Shown: piece after piece, positions 14,966 through 19,577 of the stretch | How positions within the stretch are numbered: the stretch's first letter is position 1 | How the letters are laid out: every line of letters begins with the position of its first letter | NCBI GenBank assembly: GCA_934249275.1 | Contig: CAKQKT010000022.1 | Span: 1 to 19,577 of the forward strand | Reading direction: 5' to 3' | Source: an uncultured Sutterella sp. | Lineage (GTDB): Bacteria; Pseudomonadota; Gammaproteobacteria; Burkholderiales; Burkholderiaceae_F | DNA length: 19,577 nt | The notes under the pieces: model-generated | The model's input: only the letters and a program-made list of their open reading frames with translations | What the model was told of the DNA's origin: nothing | Database searches by the model: none | Made by a program: the position numbers and the translations under genes

Positions 14966-15358
14966 TTAGCGCTTGGAGAACTGCTTGGCGCGGCGAGCCT
15001 TGCGGAGACCGACCTTCTTACGTTCGACTTCACGAGCGTCGCGGGTCACGAGACCGGCGTTGGAGAGAACGCTCTTGAGGCCAGCGTCGTAGTCGACGAG
15101 GGCGCGCGTAATGCCGTGACGGATGGCGCCGGCCTGGCCGGATTCGCCACCACCGCAAACGTTGACCATGATGTCGAACGTTTCGGTGTTTTCCGTGAGC
15201 TGAAGCGGCTGCATGACGATCATGCGGCCCGTTTCACGGTTGAAGTACTGTTCAAGCGGACGACCGTTGATCACGATCTTGCCAGTGCCACGCTTGATGA
15301 AAACACGAGCGACCGAGCTCTTGCGGCGGCCGGTGCCGTAGTTGTAGTTACCGATCAT
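14966..15358 (-). CDS. rpsI: 30S ribosomal protein S9
   Basis: S9 is a component of the small ribosomal subunit whose C-terminal tail reaches the P-site tRNA. The 130-residue length is exact for the family. Key segments are [20 protein letters not shown] near the N-terminus, [27 protein letters not shown] (the conserved glycine-rich block), and the basic tail ending in QFSKR. It starts 18 nt after rplM, the universal rplM-rpsI operon, and its ATG has AAAGG upstream. Confidence 0.98.
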   Translation of the reverse strand: MIGNYNYGTGRRKSSVARVFIKRGTGKIVINGRPLEQYFNRETGRMIVMQPLQLTENTETFDIMVNVCGGGESGQAGAIRHGITRALVDYDAGLKSVLSNAGLVTRDAREVERKKVGLRKARRAKQFSKR

Positions 15359-15376
15359 CTTTCAAGCCTTTGGAAA

Positions 15377-15805
15377 TTAGAGGTCAAGAACCTTGGGTTG
15401 CTGGGCGGAGTGCGGGTGTTCGGCGCCGGCATAGATCTTGAGCTTCTTGATCATGGCGTAGCCGAGCGGTCCCTTCGGGAGCATGCCCTTGACGGCGATT
15501 TCCAGAGCGCGGCCCGGGTGCTTGTCCTGCATTTCGCGGAACGTCGTTTCGTAGATGCCGCCCGGATAACCCGTGTGACGGTAGTACGTCTTCTTCGTGT
15601 CCTTTTCAGCGGAAAGCTTGAGCTTGTCCGCGTTGATCACGACGATAAAGTCACCCGTGTCGACATGGGGCGTGAATTCGGGCTTGTGCTTGCCACGAAG
15701 GCGCAGAGCGATTTCGCTGGCAAGACGGCCGAGCACCTTATCACTGGCATCGACCACGAACCAGTCGCGCTTAACCTCAAGCGGCTTGGCCGAGAAGGTC
15801 TTCAT
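15377..15805 (-). CDS. rplM: 50S ribosomal protein L13
   Basis: L13 is an early-assembling protein of the large ribosomal subunit. The 142-residue length is exact. Typical segments include [20 protein letters not shown] (start), [38 protein letters not shown], and the [12 protein letters not shown] motif. AGGTG lies seven bases before the ATG. The leader is long: a strong promoter lies about 220 nt upstream, with an intrinsic terminator and another hairpin between. In E. coli this operon is repressed by L13 itself, so regulation in the leader is plausible here too. Confidence 0.98.
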   Translation of the reverse strand: MKTFSAKPLEVKRDWFVVDASDKVLGRLASEIALRLRGKHKPEFTPHVDTGDFIVVINADKLKLSAEKDTKKTYYRHTGYPGGIYETTFREMQDKHPGRALEIAVKGMLPKGPLGYAMIKKLKIYAGAEHPHSAQQPKVLDL

Positions 15806-15903
15806 TGCGTTTCACCTAATAAGTAAGGCAACTGCAGCAGTACTCAACGGATGGCGCCGCGGTCCGTCATCTTTTCTGCGGACCCGCACTGACATGCAGA
15901 TGC

Positions 15904-15940
15904 TGAATAAAAACAAAAGCGAACCGAAAGTTAGGTTCGC
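15904..15940 (-). terminator. intrinsic terminator upstream of rplM
   Basis: On the minus strand GCGAACC / GGTTCGC (15934-15940 with 15919-15925) forms a 7-bp stem with an 8-nt loop, followed by TTTTGTTTTTATT. It lies about 90 nt downstream of the promoter at 16035-16063 and about 100 nt before the rplM start. It therefore acts either as the end of a short RNA or as an attenuator. Confidence 0.75.
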
Positions 15941-16028
15941 CCTAGAAATATGGCGTTCTGAACTTCGCGTTTGAATCACGGCGCCAGTGGAAAAAGATGG
16001 GGTAAGCAATCCGTGAAGCAAAGTCAGG
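15904..16028 (-). ncRNA. candidate ~125-nt structured RNA or rplM attenuator leader
   Basis: Starting about seven bases after a strong promoter, the predicted transcript can form a closing helix. Its 5' CUGACUUUGC (16018-16027) pairs with GCGAAGUUCAG (15958-15968), with one bulge and one G-U. Inside lies a perfect 6-bp helix UCACGG / CCGUGA (16011-16016 with 15976-15981), enclosing a 29-nt loop that is rich in C and U and contains ACCCCAUC. After a short linker the RNA ends in the intrinsic terminator at 15904-15940. I recognise no known riboswitch or sRNA family. The promoter, nested helices and terminator are visible; an independent RNA is inference. Confidence 0.42.
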
Positions 16029-16034
16029 ATCGCG

Positions 16035-16063
16035 ATTTTACCTCAAACGCCCCTACTTGTCCA
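16035..16063 (-). promoter_or_regulatory. strong sigma70 promoter reading toward rplM
   Basis: On the minus strand TGGACA (16058-16063) and TAAAAT (16035-16040) are separated by exactly 17 bp, each matching five of six consensus bases. It is the best promoter I can see in this window. It reads into the structured RNA segment and on to rplM-rpsI. Confidence 0.62.
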
Positions 16064-16135
16064 CAGAAAGCACCTATTTTTTTCTCACTCGTGAGAGACC
16101 GCTTTCGAACGGCAGCGCAGCCCGCCAAATTAGAA

Positions 16136-16170
16136 GGCACGAGCACAACCACCATGGAAGCGCCCGTGCC
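16136..16170 (-). terminator. possible terminator after glpD
   Basis: On the minus strand GGCACGGGC pairs with GCTCGTGCC (9 bp, one G-U) around a 17-nt loop that itself contains CCATGG. It is followed only by TTCTAATTT. The T-tract is poor, so this is a weak or uncertain terminator for glpK-glpD. Confidence 0.4.
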
Positions 16171-16207
16171 AAAAGCAACCTTTCAAGGGAAGTACGGACA
16201 CCAACCC

Positions 16208-17866
16208 TTACTTCTTCTGCTCGACTTCTTCGGCCGGCTTTTCCTCGACGACTTCGACGTCAATCACCTTTTCGACCTCAGCCGGAGCCTCGATTTTTTC
16301 TTCTTTCTTGCAATCGCAGACTTCTGATTCGCAGACCTCAGCCTTCTCTTCGCAGTCACACTTGCCTTCTTCACAAGCGCAAACCTCGTCACCACAATTG
16401 CACTCTTCAACCGGCAAACCAAAAGCGGCTGCAATCTTCGGCAGCAGAGCCTTAGTGCGAGCTTCGTTCATCTGACCAAGGCGCAGACGACGGAAGAGCA
16501 CGTCCTCCGGCGTGCGAGCGAACTCGTGATCGCGAGCGTAGAGGGCAAACTGCACAACCTTTTCGTCAGCAGCATCGCCAGCTTCCGCTTCAATCTCAAG
16601 AGCAGCATGATCCCAGTTCGGATCACAGAAAATCGGCAGATCCTTCGTAACGCAAAGGTGCGGAGGAATAAGGTGACGCAGCGTCGCGACGAGCATGGCG
16701 TGCTCGGCCATCTTTCGATAAGCAGTCCACTTGCCACCCGTCACAGTGATCATGTTGCCGAATTCCGGAATAACGGCATGCTCGCGGGAAACCTTGGCGG
16801 TCGAACCAGCAGATCCCGTAGCCTGAGGATTGAAGAGCGGACGAAGACCGGCAAATGATGCCTTGACATCAGCACGCGTAATCGGCTTTTCTAGATAACC
16901 GGATGCCGTTTCAATCATGAAATCGATTTCAGCATCACTCACCTTCGGATCGAAATCGGCCTCCTTCTGCTCGACATCGGTCGTACCAACAAGAAGCATG
17001 CCATGCCAAGGTATAGCAAAAAGTACTCTGCCATCGCGAGTTTTCGGGATGAGCATGCCGGTATCGCCCGGCATGAAGGACTTGTCAAGCAGGATATGCG
17101 AACCACGGGAAACACGCACCAGCGTAGATGCCTCCGGGTCAATCAGGCGGCGGATCGGGTCAACCCAAGCACCAGCCGCGTTGAAGACCATCTTCGTGCG
17201 AATGACGAACTCTTCCCCCGTTTCCTTGTCCTTGGCAGTCACTGAACGAATCATGCCACTTTCGCGCGTAATGCCGACAACAGGCATGTAGTTGAGCGGA
17301 ACAGCACCATGCTCGTAGGCCGTCCGCATAAGCGCAACGTCAAGACGAGCATCATCAAACTGACCGTCGTAGAACTGAACACCGCCCATCAGCCCCTCCG
17401 GCTTGACGCCGGGAAGACGCATCAGAGTATCTTCTCTGGAAAGACTCGACGTATGACCGATGTTGTAACCACCATAGGTCATAGCAGAGTAAATGCCAAG
17501 ACCGATCGTGTAGAACTCACGCTCGCCCTTCTTATAGCAAGGCAAAATGAAAGGCTTGGAGTGGACAAGATGCGGCGCATTCTTGATGAGGATGCGACGC
17601 TCCTTCAGAGCCTCGCGCACCAATCCCCAGTCGCGAGGATTTTTCATGTAGCGAACACCGCCGTGAATAAGCTTCGTCGAACGTGACGAAGTACCCGACG
17701 AAAAGTCCTGCGCCTCCAAAACAACGGTCTTGAGGCCACGAGAAGCAGCATCTACTGCAATACCGGCACCCGTGGCGCCGCCGCCAATGACAACGACGTC
17801 CCAAACGGGATCTTCACGAAGTTTTGCGAGCAATTCCTCGCGGCAGGTGGTTTTCACTTCAGCCAT
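16208..17866 (-). CDS. glpD: Aerobic glycerol-3-phosphate dehydrogenase with Cys-rich C-terminal extension
   Basis: GlpD is the membrane-associated flavoenzyme that oxidises sn-glycerol 3-phosphate to dihydroxyacetone phosphate and passes electrons to quinone. From the ATG at 17866 it has 552 residues. The FAD-binding motif IGGGATGAG is at 27-35, Glu51 ends the second strand, HGGVRY is at 68-73, and GGKWTAYR lies in the C-terminal half. This start leaves 2 nt after the glpK stop; the earlier frame start at 17911 lies inside glpK and is rejected. E. coli GlpD has about 501 residues. Here about 64 extra residues begin at Cys489: five tandem CxC-type heptads (nine cysteines at 489-519), then an acidic, Ala/Glu/Val/Lys-rich tail. 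That tail is not part of the known enzyme. Confidence 0.95.
   Translation of the reverse strand: MAEVKTTCREELLAKLREDPVWDVVVIGGGATGAGIAVDAASRGLKTVVLEAQDFSSGTSSRSTKLIHGGVRYMKNPRDWGLVREALKERRILIKNAPHLVHSKPFILPCYKKGEREFYTIGLGIYSAMTYGGYNIGHTSSLSREDTLMRLPGVKPEGLMGGVQFYDGQFDDARLDVALMRTAYEHGAVPLNYMPVVGITRESGMIRSVTAKDKETGEEFVIRTKMVFNAAGAWVDPIRRLIDPEASTLVRVSRGSHILLDKSFMPGDTGMLIPKTRDGRVLFAIPWHGMLLVGTTDVEQKEADFDPKVSDAEIDFMIETASGYLEKPITRADVKASFAGLRPLFNPQATGSAGSTAKVSREHAVIPEFGNMITVTGGKWTAYRKMAEHAMLVATLRHLIPPHLCVTKDLPIFCDPNWDHAALEIEAEAGDAADEKVVQFALYARDHEFARTPEDVLFRRLRLGQMNEARTKALLPKIAAAFGLPVEECNCGDEVCACEEGKCDCEEKAEVCESEVCDCKKEEKIEAPAEVEKVIDVEVVEEKPAEEVEQKK
16298..16402 (-). repeat. five tandem CxC heptads encoded at the 3' end of glpD
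   Basis: The codons for residues 489-523 of GlpD form five seven-residue units of the pattern CxC followed by four mostly charged residues (for example CACEEGK). Cysteines fall at 489, 491, 496, 498, 503, 505, 512, 517 and 519. In the fourth unit the first Cys is replaced by Glu, while the period of seven is kept. The codons vary between units (both TGC and TGT are used), so this is a protein-level repeat rather than a recent DNA duplication. Confidence 0.85.
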
Positions 17867-17868
17867 GA

Positions 17869-19353
17869 TCACTTGTTCCAGTTGCGGGCGCGGCCGACGG
17901 CGCGAGCCCATTGGTTCATCAAATACTCTCGCCTGTCGGCGGTCATCGAAGGCTCAAAAACCCGGTCGATTCGCCACAAGGCAGAAATTTCTTCACATGA
18001 CGACCAAACACCCGTTGAAAGACCGGCAAGAAATGCCGCTCCGAGCGCAGTCGTTTCAGTGATGGCAGGACGAATGACCGGCACGCCGGAGATATCCGCC
18101 TGAAACTGCATAAGGAGATTGTTTCGAGAAGCGCCGCCATCAACACGAAGCTCCTTGAGCTCGGTTCCTGCATCCCGTTGCATAGCGTCGAGGACTTCAG
18201 CACATTGAAAGGCAATGCCTTCGAGCGCCGCGCGCGCAACGTGCGCTTTGGTCGTTCCTCTCGTGAGGCCGATCATCATTCCGCGAGCTTCACTGTCCCA
18301 ATGCGGCGCACCAAGCCCCACGAAAGCAGGAACGAGATAGACACCGCCGTTATCAGGCACACTCTGCGCAAGCTCCTCAATCTCCTCGGCAGAATTAAAA
18401 AACTGCAAGCCGTCCCTGAGCCATTGAACAACGGCCCCGGCAATAAAAACCGAGCCTTCGAGTGCATACAGCGGGCGATCGCCGCAGAGTTGCCATGCCG
18501 CAGTGCCGATCAGCCGATGCTGACTCGTACGAGGCTCGCTTCCAACGTTCATCAAAAGGAAGCCACCTGTACCATAAGTATTTTTAGCACAGCCTGGAGC
18601 AAAACATGCCTGTCCGAATGTTGCAGCCTGCTGGTCGCCAGCGATGCCGGCCACGGGAATTGCAGCCCCCAGCATTTCCGGCATGGATTCGCCTACTACG
18701 CAGGAACTCGGAACAATCTCTGGAAGCATTGAAGCCGGAATACCGAAGATATCCAGCAACTCATCATCCCATCGACAGGTCTCGAGATTACAAAGCATCG
18801 TACGCGACGCGTTCGTTATGTCAGTTGCAAAGACACGACCGCCCGTGAGCTTCCAAATAAGCCACGTATCAATGGTCCCGAAAGCCAGCTCACCCCGTTC
18901 GGCACGGGCATCGGGCACTTGATCCAGAATCCAACGAATCTTGGTCGCTGAAAAATACGGATCAATTCGAAGGCCTGTTTTTTCACGCACGAGGACTTCA
19001 ACTCCCCGTCTCTGCAATTCCGTGCAATACGGCGCTGTACGACGATCCTGCCAAACAATAGCCGGTGCGATGGGCAATCCCGTTGCCTTATCCCAAATCA
19101 CCGTTGTCTCGCGCTGGTTCGTCACTCCAATTGCACTCACCTCGGAAGCCAAGACCCCTGCCTTTCGAAGACAATTCTGAGCACAAGCCAACTGTGTGCG
19201 CCATATGTCCATGGCATCATGTTCAACCCAACCGGACTGCGGATAATGTTGCGGGAATTCCAACTGCTCCAGAGAAACAATCTGGGCGCGATGATTCAGC
19301 AGAATAGCACGGGAACTAGTAGTTCCCTGATCAAGGGCAAGAATGTACTTCAT
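17869..19353 (-). CDS. glpK: Glycerol kinase
   Basis: GlpK phosphorylates glycerol to sn-glycerol 3-phosphate, trapping it in the cell. The protein is an FGGY-family kinase of 494 residues from the ATG at 19353 (family about 500). The N-terminal DQGTTSSR phosphate-binding motif is at 8-15. [15 protein letters not shown] and WQDRR follow, then the [10 protein letters not shown] and [13 protein letters not shown] motifs, and the late [13 protein letters not shown] motif. An in-frame GTG at 19371 would add six residues. Neither start has a clear ribosome binding site, and 19353 gives the family N-terminus [10 protein letters not shown]. glpD follows after 2 nt, so the two form an operon. glpF and glpR, often nearby, are not in the window. 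Confidence 0.96.
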   Translation of the reverse strand: MKYILALDQGTTSSRAILLNHRAQIVSLEQLEFPQHYPQSGWVEHDAMDIWRTQLACAQNCLRKAGVLASEVSAIGVTNQRETTVIWDKATGLPIAPAIVWQDRRTAPYCTELQRRGVEVLVREKTGLRIDPYFSATKIRWILDQVPDARAERGELAFGTIDTWLIWKLTGGRVFATDITNASRTMLCNLETCRWDDELLDIFGIPASMLPEIVPSSCVVGESMPEMLGAAIPVAGIAGDQQAATFGQACFAPGCAKNTYGTGGFLLMNVGSEPRTSQHRLIGTAAWQLCGDRPLYALEGSVFIAGAVVQWLRDGLQFFNSAEEIEELAQSVPDNGGVYLVPAFVGLGAPHWDSEARGMMIGLTRGTTKAHVARAALEGIAFQCAEVLDAMQRDAGTELKELRVDGGASRNNLLMQFQADISGVPVIRPAITETTALGAAFLAGLSTGVWSSCEEISALWRIDRVFEPSMTADRREYLMNQWARAVGRARNWNK

Positions 19354-19415
19354 GTAAGCAGCCGGTTTCACAGTCCCGGCGCACGCGCGGGAAGACTCGG
19401 ATTTTTAACTTTGAA

Positions 19416-19444
19416 AGTGTAGCGAAAAAGCCTGTGTCTGCCTA
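19416..19444 (-). promoter_or_regulatory. candidate glpK-glpD promoter
   Basis: On the minus strand TAGGCA (19439-19444) and TACACT (19416-19421) are 17 bp apart, each four of six to consensus, about 60 nt before the glpK start. No GlpR operator was recognised. Further upstream lie small hairpins, CCTCT/AGAGG (19469-19481) and a 6-bp GGGGAA/TTCCCC stem near 19519-19537. No gene is visible from here to the end of the window. Confidence 0.28.
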
Positions 19445-19577
19445 GGGGGCATTCCCGAGAGCGCCAACCTCTCAAAGAGGGAATCCTACGTCGAAAAAAA
19501 GGGCTCTTCTGGACTTTTGGGGAAATTAGGGTTCCCCGTGCCGCAAGCCCCAGCATAGAAACTAACCAAAAGCGCGT

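Larger units (their letters stand above)
15806..16207. other. 402-bp gene-free stretch between rplM and glpD
   Basis: Reading on the minus strand from glpD to rplM, the stretch holds a weak terminator-like hairpin (16136-16170), a near-consensus promoter (16035-16063), a structured RNA segment ending in an intrinsic terminator (about 16028 to 15904), and a further hairpin (15859-15887, 8 bp with a bulge, 12-nt loop) in the remaining rplM leader. I found no convincing protein-coding gene. A 69-codon frame from a TTG exists on the minus strand (15812-16021), but it runs through the terminator and has no ribosome binding site. Confidence 0.7.

Noticed and set aside
15919-15940. Possible tRNA T-arm (GGTTCGC) near rplM
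   Set aside because: The GGTTCGC belongs to the terminator stem; no cloverleaf, anticodon arm or acceptor stem can be drawn around it.
15812-16021. 69-codon minus-strand frame upstream of rplM
   Set aside because: It begins at TTG with no ribosome binding site, runs through an intrinsic terminator, and gives no recognisable protein features. Its end in the rplM Shine-Dalgarno is probably chance.

Overview
This window looks like a core chromosomal segment of a betaproteobacterium in the order Burkholderiales. The order nrdR-ribD-ribE...ribH-nusB...thiL-pgpA-pncC, with glyA, dtd/tyrS, an M23 peptidase/anmK/erpA and rpsI/rplM around it, is the arrangement familiar from Bordetella and Burkholderia relatives. 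The moderate GC content by eye and several slimmed-down intergenic regions would fit a host-associated Sutterella/Parasutterella-type lineage. That genus-level placement is inference. I found no mobile element, CRISPR array, tRNA or rRNA, and no obviously transferred gene.

Layout. Positions 99-11331 are all minus-strand housekeeping genes: a CorC/CNNM-type membrane protein; pncC (CinA C-terminal type), pgpA and thiL; nusB and ribH; ribE, ribD and nrdR; glyA; a YbhB-like PEBP protein; dtd and tyrS. Intrinsic terminators divide this run into transcription units: after pncC (1414), between nusB and thiL (3650), after ribE (4934) and after glyA (7473). Positions 11557-14247 carry two plus-strand cell-wall genes, an M23 endopeptidase of the LytM/MepM type and anmK. 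A bidirectional terminator (14263) then separates them from minus-strand erpA, rplM-rpsI, and the glycerol operon glpK-glpD, which runs to 19353.

How the genes work together. RibD, RibE and RibH make riboflavin, but ribBA, often found between ribE and ribH in this group, is absent here and a terminator plus promoter occupies its place. NrdR represses ribonucleotide reductase genes, and GlyA supplies glycine and one-carbon units. ThiL finishes thiamine diphosphate, PgpA makes phosphatidylglycerol and PncC recycles nicotinamide mononucleotide. The M23 peptidase and AnmK open and recycle peptidoglycan. GlpK and GlpD turn glycerol into dihydroxyacetone phosphate.

Most unusual features. (1) GlpD carries an extra C-terminal tail of about 64 residues. 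It opens with five tandem seven-residue units of CxC type (nine cysteines) and ends in an acidic low-complexity stretch, which is metallothionein-like and not part of any GlpD I know. (2) The 402-bp gap between rplM and glpD holds a near-consensus sigma70 promoter. It is followed by a roughly 125-nt segment with a closing helix, an inner helix, a C/U-rich loop and an intrinsic terminator, all upstream of rplM. This is either a new small RNA or an attenuated ribosomal-protein leader. (3) ribH has a similar promoter / hairpin / terminator-like leader, and a UUCG-loop terminator sits directly between nusB and thiL, leaving thiL little room for its own promoter.
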